From NCBI GenBank assembly GCA_036496265.1, contig DASXLL010000319.1:1-64000 (forward strand): a stretch of DNA of 64,000 nt. Direction: 5' to 3'. Both the position numbers and the translations under genes were made by a program. Position 1 is the stretch's first letter, and the number at the start of each line of letters is the position of its first letter. This DNA is from CAYLLN01 sp036496265 (GTDB lineage: Bacteria > Planctomycetota > Planctomycetia > Pirellulales > Pirellulaceae). Under the pieces are notes generated by a model. It saw only the letters and a program-made list of their open reading frames with translations. It was not told the DNA's origin and ran no database searches. Positions 25,282-34,015 of this stretch are shown here, piece by piece.

Positions 25282-25497
25282 CTATGGCTGCTGTTTCGGA
25301 AAATGAGGATTCAGTACAGGCGAATCAGGGCTGAGAAGGACCGGATATACCGCCGGCCGCCGCACGGGCGGATAACGGTCGTCGCCAAGCGTATTGTGGT
25401 CTTCGAAAACGTGTACCACGTCGGCCTCAATTGAGAAATCGGGAACGCGAGCCGCCAACTTCTCGTCGCCTTCTTGTTCTGGCTTGGGAGTCACCAT
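25282..25497 (-). CDS. 71-residue protein, third gene of a small coupled cassette
   Basis: A short acidic protein starting MVTPKPEQEGDEKL; no family is recognised. The segment VVHVFEDHNTLGDDRYPPVR is followed by a Pro-rich end. GAGGTGATTGCC before the ATG at 25497 is a strong ribosome binding site and includes the stop codon of the preceding gene, so the two are coupled (5 bases between). A longer frame to 25596 exists, but the start here is well marked. Confidence 0.55.
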   Translation of the reverse strand: MVTPKPEQEGDEKLAARVPDFSIEADVVHVFEDHNTLGDDRYPPVRRPAVYPVLLSPDSPVLNPHFPKQQP

Positions 25498-25502
25498 GGC
25501 AA

Positions 25503-25928
25503 TCACCTCACTACGACAATAATTGGCTCTTGCTTCAGAACCACACCGTCTATCTCTAACTCTATCCAGTATAGTCCCGGACCGGGAAGTTCGCACTGCG
25601 GAACCCGAAACACCATATGCTGTACGCGCAGCAAATCAGCGTCCAGCGGAATAATGTGTGGAACGCCGCCATAACAGACCTGACCAGATTCTTCGTGCGA
25701 AACGATAATTCTGGCCGTTCCTGGGCCTCGGCATTCAGTCAGCGCGACATAAACCTCGAAGCCGAAATTGTGTGGAAAAGAGGCATTGGCCTTTTGAACG
25801 ACAACGTTTCGGACGATTCCAAAAACGTTGACTCGATGCGGATTCGTGCGCGAAGACTCGGCGTGCTCGCAAACGATCATGTGGCAGACAAACGGAAGCA
25901 AGCCCGACGGCTTTCTTTCATCAGGCAC
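25503..25928 (-). CDS. DUF6941-like protein, second gene of a small coupled cassette
   Basis: This 141-residue soluble protein begins with GTG. The overall pattern, FVCHMIVCEHAESSRTNPHR, NVFGIVRNV, FPHNFGFEVYVALTE and VPQCELPGPGLYWIELEIDG, is a compact beta-rich domain that I associate with DUF6941. The function of that family is unknown. Its start shares one base with the stop of the preceding gene (TAGTG), and GGAGGTGG is the ribosome binding site. Tight coupling on both sides suggests that the three proteins act together. Confidence 0.6.
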   Translation of the reverse strand: MPDERKPSGLLPFVCHMIVCEHAESSRTNPHRVNVFGIVRNVVVQKANASFPHNFGFEVYVALTECRGPGTARIIVSHEESGQVCYGGVPHIIPLDADLLRVQHMVFRVPQCELPGPGLYWIELEIDGVVLKQEPIIVVVR

Positions 25929-26110
25929 TAACCACCTCCCTTCTTCTTAGTCCGCAGAAAGCTATCAATTGCCTGATTCGTCCTGTCTATCGCGGCGGAC
26001 GTTTTTTCCAACGATCCAGCGAGATTGATGCCATCACGCTTCCAGATGAAGAGTGCATATTCCTTTTGGCGCTCTGTTGCGAGCGGACCAATTTTCTGGG
26101 CTTCGCTCAT
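25928..26110 (-). CDS. 60-residue protein, first gene of a small coupled cassette
   Basis: A small charged protein starting MSEAQKIGPLATERQKEYAL. Its middle section, EKTSAAIDRTNQAIDSFLRT, is predicted helical, and it ends in a Lys/Gly tail. No family is recognised. The gene runs straight into the DUF6941-like gene with a one-base overlap. The Gfo/Idh oxidoreductase gene ends 42 bases upstream on the same strand, so read-through from it is possible. Confidence 0.5.
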   Translation of the reverse strand: MSEAQKIGPLATERQKEYALFIWKRDGINLAGSLEKTSAAIDRTNQAIDSFLRTKKKGGG

Positions 26111-26151
26111 TGCGTGGTTCTCAATCGACGTTAGATGCGACTAGCGACGCA

Positions 26152-27582
26152 CTACGTCATAATCTCATACCCCTTCCGCTGCTCCCGCTTCTGCCACTTG
26201 TTGGCGTCATCGTCACCGACGATTTGCTCCTTGCCGGCGTCCCACGTGAGCTTCCGGCCGAGACGAATCGCAATATTGGCCAGATGAGCCGTCGTCATCG
26301 TGCGATGGTGCGTGGCGACGTCGCTGATCGGCTGCGTGCGGTCTTTCGTACACTCGAAGAAATTGGCCATATGATTGCCCGGCTTCTTGCCTTTGTAGAG
26401 CTTCGTAATCGTGCCCTCCGGCAGCGGATTGTCTTTCAGCATGTCGGCCACGACAGTGCCTTGTTCGTCGCGCAGATCGCTGCGGCTGACAAAGATGGTG
26501 GCCTTGGTGCCTTCGATCGTGACGCCATTTTCGCCTTCGCTGACGACGTGCAGCACCATGTTCTTGGGAAAGTTGGCCACGATGTGAAACTGCGTCGCGA
26601 CGTTATAGCGGTTGCTTTCGGTGGGATAGCCGTCTTTCAGGGGCACCGGGTGATCAGCCGTGCCTTCGATATTGAGCGGGCCGGAGTTGTCCATTCCCAT
26701 CGCCCACTGCGAAATATCGATGTGGTGAGCGCCCCAGTCGGTCATCTTGCCGCCCGAGTATTCATACCACCAGCGGAATTCATAATGCGTCCGCGACTCA
26801 GGATAGTTTTTGTTGTTGCCGAATCCGCCTTGCAAGTAGTCCGTCATCGGCGCCTGGCCAAGCCACATGTCCCAATTGAGATTGCTGGGCACCGGCGCCT
26901 TCGGAATTGGGCCACTGGAAGGCGCCCGATTGATGCACGCCGTCACCTTCTTGATATCTCCCAGCCGGCCGAGCTTGGCCAGCGCAACCGCGACGAGAAA
27001 TTGCTGGTCGATTTTTAAATCGCGGTTTTTGTTCACGCGTGCCGACATCTCGCTGCGCTGCTGCGTGCCAACCTGAAACACGCGGCCGGTCTCCTTCAGC
27101 ACCTTCAGAATTTGCCTGCCCTCATCGATCGTCAGCGTCAGCGGCTTTTCGCAATACACGTCCTTGCCGCTCTTCATCGCCTCGATCGCGATCTTCGTAT
27201 GCCAATGATCGCAGGTGACGATCGTCACGACCTCGATGTCCTTGCGATCCAGCAACTTGCGATAGTCTTCGAAGACTTCAACGGTCCGCTCGCGGCCCTT
27301 CTTCGCGTTCTGTTCCAGCGCCTTTGTCTTTCCCTTCGCCGCATGCTCCGAATCGACATCGCACACCGCCACACAATCCGCGAAATTCATCGCCTGCGGC
27401 CCCACCGCATTCCAGCGGTCGCCCGTGCCGATGCAGCCGAGCAGTGGCCGGTTGTTTTTACTCGCCGTCTTCGCATCCTGGCCAATCGTCTGCCGTTCCC
27501 AGGAGAAATACGGCACACTGGCGGCGGCGACAGCGGCCGAGGATTTCAGAAACTGGCGGCGCGAGCGATTCGTGCGTGACAT
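26152..27582 (-). CDS. Gfo/Idh/MocA-family oxidoreductase, Tat-exported
   Basis: About 476 residues from ATG 27582 (MSRTNRSRRQFLKSSAAVAA). The twin-arginine motif RRQFLK and hydrophobic AAVAAASVPY show Tat export, so cofactor is probably bound before export. The Rossmann start reads RPLLGCIGTGDRWNAVGPQA. EKPLTLTIDEGRQIL holds the conserved Glu-Lys-Pro of the family, and GAHHIDISQWAMGMDNSGP is the usual His motif in the C-terminal domain. Members oxidise or open sugars and cyclitols with NAD(P). The substrate is not predictable. Such genes are highly expanded in planctomycetes. Confidence 0.88.
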   Translation of the reverse strand: MSRTNRSRRQFLKSSAAVAAASVPYFSWERQTIGQDAKTASKNNRPLLGCIGTGDRWNAVGPQAMNFADCVAVCDVDSEHAAKGKTKALEQNAKKGRERTVEVFEDYRKLLDRKDIEVVTIVTCDHWHTKIAIEAMKSGKDVYCEKPLTLTIDEGRQILKVLKETGRVFQVGTQQRSEMSARVNKNRDLKIDQQFLVAVALAKLGRLGDIKKVTACINRAPSSGPIPKAPVPSNLNWDMWLGQAPMTDYLQGGFGNNKNYPESRTHYEFRWWYEYSGGKMTDWGAHHIDISQWAMGMDNSGPLNIEGTADHPVPLKDGYPTESNRYNVATQFHIVANFPKNMVLHVVSEGENGVTIEGTKATIFVSRSDLRDEQGTVVADMLKDNPLPEGTITKLYKGKKPGNHMANFFECTKDRTQPISDVATHHRTMTTAHLANIAIRLGRKLTWDAGKEQIVGDDDANKWQKREQRKGYEIMT

Positions 27583-27855
27583 GGCGGGCTCTTTCGGAGA
27601 GAAGTTTTCTTCACGGCACAGCAAATATGGGCTTAGCCGCGCGGACGGTGCAAGCGATCAGTGGCCAGTTTAGCGGTGTGGTGGGACGAAATCCAGCAAG
27701 TACGCAACCGGTTTCACTTCGCCGACAATGGACCAGAGAGTTGACCTCAGTCCCGCGGCGATTCAGAATGGAATTCCCACCGCAATGCGGGCTTACGCGT
27801 CACCAAGTCCGCCGCTATTGCCCCACCGCAATCCTAAGCCAACCCGCCGCTCCCT

Positions 27856-29952
27856 ATGCCGCGTGCTTTTGCGTTATTGAAGATCACTGCGCCTTTGGCG
27901 GTGTTTTGTTGCGCGCTTAGCGGATCCCAGCTGGCCATCGCTCAACCGACCATTGCGAAGTTAGTGCCGATGAGCATGGCCCCAGGCAAGACGACTGAGG
28001 TGAGCATTGAGGGAACGAATCTGAATGGATTGCTGACCGCCTGGACGAGCTTTCCCTCGCGGGTCGAAATGCCGCCGCGCGACGAAAAAAAAGATAGCGA
28101 CGGGAAGGCGGGCAGTTGCAAGCTGACTCTATCGCCCAATGTGCCCGTCGGCATTGGCGGAATTGTCGTTGCCACGCCGGGAGGGGCGTCCGACGTCATG
28201 TACATGATGATCGACGACATGCCGACCGTTTTCGATAGTGGCAAGAACCATGAATCGCGCGAGGCACAGACACTGACGCTACCCACAGCCGTCGAAGGGG
28301 AAAGCGATGGCACGCTGGCCGACTACTACAGGCTCAGCCTCACTCGCGGCCAGCAACTTTCCGTCGAAGTCGTCGCGGCGCGGCTCGGCCAGGACTTCGA
28401 TGCCGTCATTCGCGTTCTCGACGGCGCCGGCAACGAATTGCTCCTAGCGGACGACGATCCCGCGACCGGCGCCGACCCAAGGTTCGTTTTGACCGTCCCA
28501 AAAGACGGCAATTATTTGCTCGAGGCCCGCGACAATCGCTACAAACCGGGCGGCCGGTATCGATTGCGGCTTGGAGAGTTTCCGCTGGTCAGCGCGACGC
28601 TGCCACCCGTTGTTGAGCGTGACGCCTTGACCGAGATTGAGTTTCGCGGACTGACGCCGATTTCGTCGCCGCCAAGTATTCTAACGGCTCTCGATAATGG
28701 CACCGCCAACGCCACCTTCAATTTCGGATTCAAGCCGCCCGGCAGCCAGGCCTCCGGCTGGGCCGCGCCGCTGCTTACGGATTTGCCCCTAGCCGGGACC
28801 AAACCTGGTCCCGGAGAATCGCAAACAGGCGTCAGTCAGACCACACCAGGAGCGAGTTTGCTCCCGGCTGATCATGCGGCGGGCGTACCGTGCGTTTTTT
28901 ATGGCGCGATCGAGGCGAGTGGCGAACGAGATGTATTTTCATTTAACGCATCCAAAGGCAAGGCGCTGCGAATGACGGCGATTTCGCGGTCGGCAGGATC
29001 GCCGGCGATTGTCGCGTTGAGAGTGCTGAGTAAGGAAGGAAAGCAATTGGCTGAGAGTCCGGTGACGGAGAGCGACGAACCCGTGTTGTCGTTCATTCCT
29101 CCGGCGGATGGGACCTATCAACTGGTGGTCGATGAATTGGCCGGACGGTTTGGCAGCGATTTCGTGTATGCGGTCGAGTGTGAGCTGGCCCCGCAGTTCT
29201 CGCTGGCACTAAAGAATGACAAAAACAATCGACTGCGGCACGGGGTGCCAAGCGGCGGGGCGTTTTACCTGGATGTGCAGCGCCAGCGCTCCGGCTATGA
29301 CGGACCGATTGCACTGGCGGTGGAATCGGCGCGGCCCGGATGGCAGTTGATCAATGCCGTCATTCCGGCAAAGGCGAATGAGGTGCGGATGTACATCCAG
29401 CCGCCAGTCGATTTCGCGCCCGGCGAACTGGCGATGCTACGGATCACTGGTAAAACCGAGCAGGCTGGCCACTCGATGTCCGCCAGCATGTCCACGCTCG
29501 TCCAATTGCGCGCCGCGCGGCCTCAGACGCCGTATCCGCCGCGCTGGCACGACGGCTTCATCGTTGTCTCGGCTCAGCCTCCTAAGCCGGGCTTCTATAA
29601 TGTCACAACCAAGAACACGTCCGTCGAGCTGCCGCGCGGCGGCGGCGAAGCGCAGCTCACGCTCGACTTCGAGCGCACCGACGCCAAATTCAAAGACACG
29701 CCACTCGTCGTTATTCCTGTCGGCCTGCCACCGGGAGTGACGGCTGACGTCAAACGCAACGGCAATGGGCCGAAAGAAACCTACGACATTCGCCTCAAAA
29801 GCACCAAAGACGTCGCCGCTGGTCAGCATCTGTTCCGCTACTTCGCGTATGCTGAGTTAGCGGGCCAAGGTCGCGGCGTCATGTCCGGCGACATCGTGCT
29901 CAATGTAATCGACAAACCAGAGGCCTCAGGTGGCGGCGAAAAATCGCCGTAG
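27856..29952 (+). CDS. Exported PPC-domain protein, first gene of the DUF1549/WD40 operon
   Basis: A 698-residue secreted protein with a signal peptide (LKITAPLAVFCCALSGSQLA). An IPT/TIG-like Ig domain follows (about 33-120, MSMAPGKTTEVSIEGTNLNG). Two pre-peptidase C-terminal (PPC) type domains come next, near 145-250 (DYYRLSLTRGQQLSVEVVAA) and 345-445 (DVFSFNASKGKALRMTAISR). The last third is beta-rich and not recognised. Residues about 313-337 (AGTKPGPGESQTGVS and PGASLLPAD) are encoded by a pair of palindromic repeats that sit in frame between domains. It overlaps the next gene and is the usual partner of DUF1549/DUF1553 proteins in planctomycetes. Confidence 0.8.
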   Translation: MPRAFALLKITAPLAVFCCALSGSQLAIAQPTIAKLVPMSMAPGKTTEVSIEGTNLNGLLTAWTSFPSRVEMPPRDEKKDSDGKAGSCKLTLSPNVPVGIGGIVVATPGGASDVMYMMIDDMPTVFDSGKNHESREAQTLTLPTAVEGESDGTLADYYRLSLTRGQQLSVEVVAARLGQDFDAVIRVLDGAGNELLLADDDPATGADPRFVLTVPKDGNYLLEARDNRYKPGGRYRLRLGEFPLVSATLPPVVERDALTEIEFRGLTPISSPPSILTALDNGTANATFNFGFKPPGSQASGWAAPLLTDLPLAGTKPGPGESQTGVSQTTPGASLLPADHAAGVPCVFYGAIEASGERDVFSFNASKGKALRMTAISRSAGSPAIVALRVLSKEGKQLAESPVTESDEPVLSFIPPADGTYQLVVDELAGRFGSDFVYAVECELAPQFSLALKNDKNNRLRHGVPSGGAFYLDVQRQRSGYDGPIALAVESARPGWQLINAVIPAKANEVRMYIQPPVDFAPGELAMLRITGKTEQAGHSMSASMSTLVQLRAARPQTPYPPRWHDGFIVVSAQPPKPGFYNVTTKNTSVELPRGGGEAQLTLDFERTDAKFKDTPLVVIPVGLPPGVTADVKRNGNGPKETYDIRLKSTKDVAAGQHLFRYFAYAELAGQGRGVMSGDIVLNVIDKPEASGGGEKSP
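28793..28867. repeat. Paired palindromic elements, locus 3, inside a coding region
   Basis: Hairpins CCGGGACCA/TGGTCCCGG (28793-28814) and CCAGGAGC/GCTCCCGG (28846-28867, one arm mismatch) are 31 bases apart. The whole element is in frame inside the PPC-domain gene and adds about 25 residues. It is the inverted counterpart of locus 2. Confidence 0.88.
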
Positions 29953-32518
29953 GGAAATGCTCACGCAAGGGCGCAACGGCGCAGAGAAGACAGACGGAGC
30001 GTTGCAGCATTCGTGCTCTGCACTTCCGCGCCTCTGCGTGAGATTAATTTCCGTATATATGGCGGCTGTCGTCTTGGCATGTGCTTACACGGCGATAGGT
30101 AGAGGTGCGACCGATGATGGAACGCTAGCCAATTCTGATGCGGCGCTGCTGGCACGAATCGAGGTTTTTCCAGCGTCAATCAAGCTCTCCGGTCCTCGCA
30201 GCCGCTCTCAATTGATCGTGACCGGTCATTACGCCGACGGCACCGTGCGCGACCTGACCCGTGACTGCCAAATCGCGAGCACCGCCGATGAAATCGTCGC
30301 CATTGAAAACGCCGTCGCTTTGCCTCGCCGCGACGGAACCGCCCAAATCGCCGTTTTCGCCGCCGGTCGCGCCGCCGTCGTGCCCGTCGAGGTAACTGGC
30401 TACTCGCAACCGCAGCCCGTGTCCTTTGAATTCGAGACGCTGGCCGCGCTTTCCAAGCAAGGCTGCAACAGCGGCGCTTGCCACGGCTCGCCCAGTGGCA
30501 AAGGCGGCTTTCGCTTATCACTGCGGGCTTTCGACACCGCCCTCGACAAGCTGACGCTCATACGCGAGGACCTCGGTCGCCGCACCAATCCGCTCGATCC
30601 GGATTCCAGCCTGCTTCTGAACAAGCCCCTGATGAAGCTGCCCCACGGCGGCGGCCTTAAGCTAACCAAACACGACCCGGCTTACGGCATCCTCCGCCAA
30701 TGGATCGCTGAAGCGTGCCAACCCGACGCCGACGACGCCGACGACGCCGCCCGCTGCGTGCGAATTGAAGTCTCTCCGCGTTCCGGCCGACTGCTCAGAT
30801 TCCCGCATACGCAACAGCAGCTCGCGGTGCTCGCCCATTTCGCCGACGGAACAATTCGCGACGTGACGCAGCTCGCCTGCTATTCCAGTTCCGATCCGGC
30901 CATTGCCGAGGTATCAGGGGGTGGCCTGGTGACCGGCAGCGAGCGCGGCGAAGCGGCGATCATTGTCCGCTACCTCGAGCACATTCAATCCTGCTCCCTG
31001 ACGTTCGTCCGCGACATCCCAGGCTATCAATGGCCCAATCCGCCAGCCGCGAACTACATCGACGAGCTTGTTGACTCCAAGCTCAAGCAGCTTCAGTATC
31101 TGCCCTCGGGCCTGGTCAGCGACGATGAATTCCTCCGCCGCGTGTACCTCGATGTGATCGGCGAGCTGCCGACAATCGAGGAAACGAAGGTCTTTTTGGC
31201 CGACTCGGCGAAGGATAAACGCTCCCGGCTGATCGACGAGCTGTTGGAGCGGCCCGAACATGCCAAATTCTGGGCTCTTAAATGGGGCGATTTGCTGCGC
31301 CTGACCAGCACGCAAGTCGGCAGCGGCGGCGTCTTCAAATATCACCGCTGGCTCGAGCGCTCTTTCGCCGACAACATGCCCTACGACCAGTTCGCTCGCG
31401 AGCTGCTCTCCTCCAGCGGCAGCACGCTCGCCCATCCCACGGCCAATTTCTATCGCACCTCGACCGACACCCAGGACAGCGTCGAATCGATCTCGCAGCT
31501 CTTCCTCGGCGCTCGCGTCCAATGCGCTAAATGCCATAACCATCCGTTCGAAAAATGGACGCAGGACAATTACTTCGGCCTCGCCGCCTTCTTCAACCGC
31601 GTCCAGCGCAAGAAATCGCCCCGCGGCGATGAGACGCTGATTTACATCGCCCAAAGCGGCGAAGTCACGCAGCCGCGAACCGGCAAGCAGATGAAGCCCT
31701 GGCTCCCGGAAAAAGGCGAGGTGGACGCGCCGCAAACCGGCGACCGGCGCCAGCCGTTCATCGATTGGCTCACATCCAAAGACAACACCCTCTTTGCCAA
31801 AGTCGAAGCCAATCGCATTTGGTCCTTCGTCATGGGCCGGGGCATCGTCGATCCGCCCGACGACTTCCGCGAGTCGAATCCGCCCAGCAACGCGGCCCTG
31901 CTGGAAGCACTGGCTAATGACTTCCGCGACCACGGCTTCGACCGCCAGCACCTGCTCCGGGTCATTCTGAACAGTCGCACGTATCAAGCCGACTTCCGCC
32001 CCGCCGAAGGCAGCCAGGACGAAACCAAATACTTCTCGCACTATCAGCCGCGTCTGCTTTCAGCCGAACAGCTCTTAGACGCCATCTGCGCGGTGACCGA
32101 TTTGCCCGAGTCATTCAGCGGGCTGCCCGCCGACATGAAAGCGACGCAGCTACCCGCGCCGGACCTGGCCAAGAACGACTTCTTAAAAATCTTCGGCCAG
32201 CCGGAGCGCCAATCGGTCTGCGCCTGCGAGCGCACCAGCGACTCCAACCTCGGCATGGCGATCCAGTTCTTCAACGGCCCACTCATCCACGGCAAGCTCC
32301 GCGACGAACACAACCGCTTCCGCAAGCTGCTCACCACCAAAACGCAGCCGGAAGAAATCGTCCGCCAACTCTACCTCGCCGCCGTCTGCCGCGAACCGAA
32401 CGCCAACGAGCTAAAAGCCAGCCTCGCCCACCTCGCGAACAAAAAAGACGAAGTAACCGCCTTCGAAGACATCGCCTGGGCCATTTTGAACACCAATGAG
32501 TTCCTCTTTCAACACTAA
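29930..32518 (+). CDS. DUF1549/DUF1553 cytochrome-like exported protein with bacterial Ig-like domains
   Basis: An 862-residue protein. The first part is encoded by a foldback repeat, and a signal segment follows (MAAVVLACAYTAIGRG), so ATG 30059 is a possible true start. Two BIG2-type Ig-like domains (about 75-155 and 255-340) flank a cysteine cluster, GCNSGACHGSPSGKGGFRLS (Cys179, Cys184, His185). DUF1549 follows (about 365-600) with RRVYLDVIGELPT and the c-type haem motif CAKCHNHPFEKW. DUF1553 (about 610-850) has NRIWSFVMGRGIVDPPDDF and FDRQHLLRVILNSRTYQ. This is a planctomycete-specific redox family of unknown substrate. It overlaps the PPC gene by 23 bases and precedes a cytochrome/WD40 gene. 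Confidence 0.88.
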   Translation: MAAKNRRREMLTQGRNGAEKTDGALQHSCSALPRLCVRLISVYMAAVVLACAYTAIGRGATDDGTLANSDAALLARIEVFPASIKLSGPRSRSQLIVTGHYADGTVRDLTRDCQIASTADEIVAIENAVALPRRDGTAQIAVFAAGRAAVVPVEVTGYSQPQPVSFEFETLAALSKQGCNSGACHGSPSGKGGFRLSLRAFDTALDKLTLIREDLGRRTNPLDPDSSLLLNKPLMKLPHGGGLKLTKHDPAYGILRQWIAEACQPDADDADDAARCVRIEVSPRSGRLLRFPHTQQQLAVLAHFADGTIRDVTQLACYSSSDPAIAEVSGGGLVTGSERGEAAIIVRYLEHIQSCSLTFVRDIPGYQWPNPPAANYIDELVDSKLKQLQYLPSGLVSDDEFLRRVYLDVIGELPTIEETKVFLADSAKDKRSRLIDELLERPEHAKFWALKWGDLLRLTSTQVGSGGVFKYHRWLERSFADNMPYDQFARELLSSSGSTLAHPTANFYRTSTDTQDSVESISQLFLGARVQCAKCHNHPFEKWTQDNYFGLAAFFNRVQRKKSPRGDETLIYIAQSGEVTQPRTGKQMKPWLPEKGEVDAPQTGDRRQPFIDWLTSKDNTLFAKVEANRIWSFVMGRGIVDPPDDFRESNPPSNAALLEALANDFRDHGFDRQHLLRVILNSRTYQADFRPAEGSQDETKYFSHYQPRLLSAEQLLDAICAVTDLPESFSGLPADMKATQLPAPDLAKNDFLKIFGQPERQSVCACERTSDSNLGMAIQFFNGPLIHGKLRDEHNRFRKLLTTKTQPEEIVRQLYLAAVCREPNANELKASLAHLANKKDEVTAFEDIAWAILNTNEFLFQH
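29960..30042. repeat. Foldback repeat of CACGCAAGGGCGC type at a gene start
   Basis: The left arm (29960-29986) and right arm (30016-30042) are each 27 bases and match in 20 positions when one is reverse-complemented. The outer eight (CTCACGCA) and inner seven are exact. It lies over the stop of the PPC gene and the first codons of the DUF1549 gene. Confidence 0.8.
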
Positions 32519-32525
32519 GAAATTA

Positions 32526-32666
32526 GCCGCGGATGAACGCGGATGACACGGATCGGAGCAGTGAATGACTGGTATTCAATACAGAGGCACGGAGGATACA
32601 GAGACACAGAGGATAACTAGAACATTCGTTCTTTGCGCCTTCGCGTCCCTTTGCGCCTTTGCGTTA
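32526..32666. repeat. CGCGGATGAACGCGGATG repeat followed by a CAGAGGA/TTTGCGCC foldback
   Basis: 32526-32553 holds two near-copies of CGCGGATGA. Then 32584-32612 carries GGCACGGAGGATACAGAG-type units, and 32631-32666 carries CTTTGCGCCTTCGCGT and CTTTGCGCCTTTGCGT. The last part lies in the 5' end of the cytochrome/WD40 gene and encodes its hydrophobic signal segment. Confidence 0.75.
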
Positions 32667-33971
32667 AATGCGCACAATGTTCGCGGCGAGGAAAAGGTGA
32701 GCTTGAAGCGCGACATTGCGCCGCTGTTGCTTAATAATTGTTTAGCATGCCACGGACCCAAAAAAGCCGAAGGCGGCTACCGGATTGACACGTTCGAGCG
32801 ACTCAAATCTGCCGGCGACTCATCGCAAGAAGGCTTCCTCGCCAAGGACCTCGACGGCAGCGAGGCATTTCGCCGTATCACTTCGACCGACGTGAAGGAA
32901 CGCATGCCCCTGGAAGGCGATCCGCTGCCGGCTGACGATGTCGCCAAGCTGAAAAAATGGATCGAAAGCGGCTTACCATTCGACGGCCCCGACTTCAAAG
33001 CGCCTCTCGCCTCATACATTCCACCGCCGACGCATCCATCACCGCCCGAACACTATCGCGCCACGATGCCGATCACTGCGGTCGCCTTCAGCCCCGACGG
33101 CTCACAAGTTTTCGTCGGCGGATATCACGAGTTGACCGCCTGGAATGTTAGCGACGGCAAGCTCGCTCGCCGTATTCCGGGAATCGGCCAGCGGACCTAT
33201 GCCATCCAGTTCAGTCCCGACGGCAACCTCATCGCGGTCGCCTGCGGCACGCCTGGCAAGCACGGCGAAGTCCGCCTGCTGAAGCCCTATTCCGGCGAGC
33301 TGGTTGGCGTCCTCAGCATGACCAGCGATGTCGTCTTTGACTGTGCCTTCAGCCCCAAGGGCGAGCGCCTCGCCACCGCAGCGGCCGACGGAGTCATCCG
33401 CGTCTTCGACGTGACGAGCGGCGGCGAGCAGCTCACGATCACCAGCCACAGCGACTGGGTCTTCGCCGTCGCCTGGAACGCCGAGGGCTCACAACTCGCC
33501 AGCGCCAGTCGCGATAAGACCGCGAAAGTCTTCGACGTCAAAACGGGCGAACTCTTGATCACGTACAACGGTCACAATCAGCCCGTCCGCGGCGTTCTGT
33601 TTCATCCGGACGGTAAGCAAGTCTATTCCGCCGGCAGCGATAGCAAGCTCCACCGCTGGACGATCGCCGACGGCAAAAAAGCCGCCGATGCCAGCCTCGG
33701 CGGCGAAGCCTACAAGCTCACCCCCGGCGGCGATACATTCTTCGCTTCTTCGGCCGACAACAAAGTCCGCCAATTCAACGCCGCCGACCAAAAGCAACTC
33801 CGCGAATTCATCGGCGCCAAAGATTGGGTTCTCTCCACCGCCTACCACGCCCCCACCAATCGCCTCACCGGCGGCGCCTTCAACGGACAGGTCTTTGTCT
33901 GGAACGCAGCCGACGGCGCCGTCGTCACTTCATTTATCGCCGCGCCGGGATATCTGCCGGAACACAAGTGA
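32565..33971 (+). CDS. Cytochrome c (PSC1-type) and WD40 protein
   Basis: A 468-residue exported protein. The signal-like segment is FVLCAFASLCAFALNA (residues 21-36), encoded by a repeat. A cytochrome domain follows, with the haem motif NNCLACHGPKKAEGGYR (Cys59, Cys62, His63) and a distal region near RMPLEGDPLP. From about residue 165 come seven WD40-type units, for example VFAVAWNAEGSQLASASRDK and VRGVLFHPDGKQVYSAGSDS, forming a propeller. It is third in an operon with the PPC and DUF1549 proteins. The three probably form one extracytoplasmic redox or binding assembly (inference). Confidence 0.87.
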   Translation: MTGIQYRGTEDTETQRITRTFVLCAFASLCAFALNAHNVRGEEKVSLKRDIAPLLLNNCLACHGPKKAEGGYRIDTFERLKSAGDSSQEGFLAKDLDGSEAFRRITSTDVKERMPLEGDPLPADDVAKLKKWIESGLPFDGPDFKAPLASYIPPPTHPSPPEHYRATMPITAVAFSPDGSQVFVGGYHELTAWNVSDGKLARRIPGIGQRTYAIQFSPDGNLIAVACGTPGKHGEVRLLKPYSGELVGVLSMTSDVVFDCAFSPKGERLATAAADGVIRVFDVTSGGEQLTITSHSDWVFAVAWNAEGSQLASASRDKTAKVFDVKTGELLITYNGHNQPVRGVLFHPDGKQVYSAGSDSKLHRWTIADGKKAADASLGGEAYKLTPGGDTFFASSADNKVRQFNAADQKQLREFIGAKDWVLSTAYHAPTNRLTGGAFNGQVFVWNAADGAVVTSFIAAPGYLPEHK

Positions 33972-34015
33972 TCGCTGTAGAATGCTGAGACTCGAAACTC
34001 GATCTGGATCCAGCG

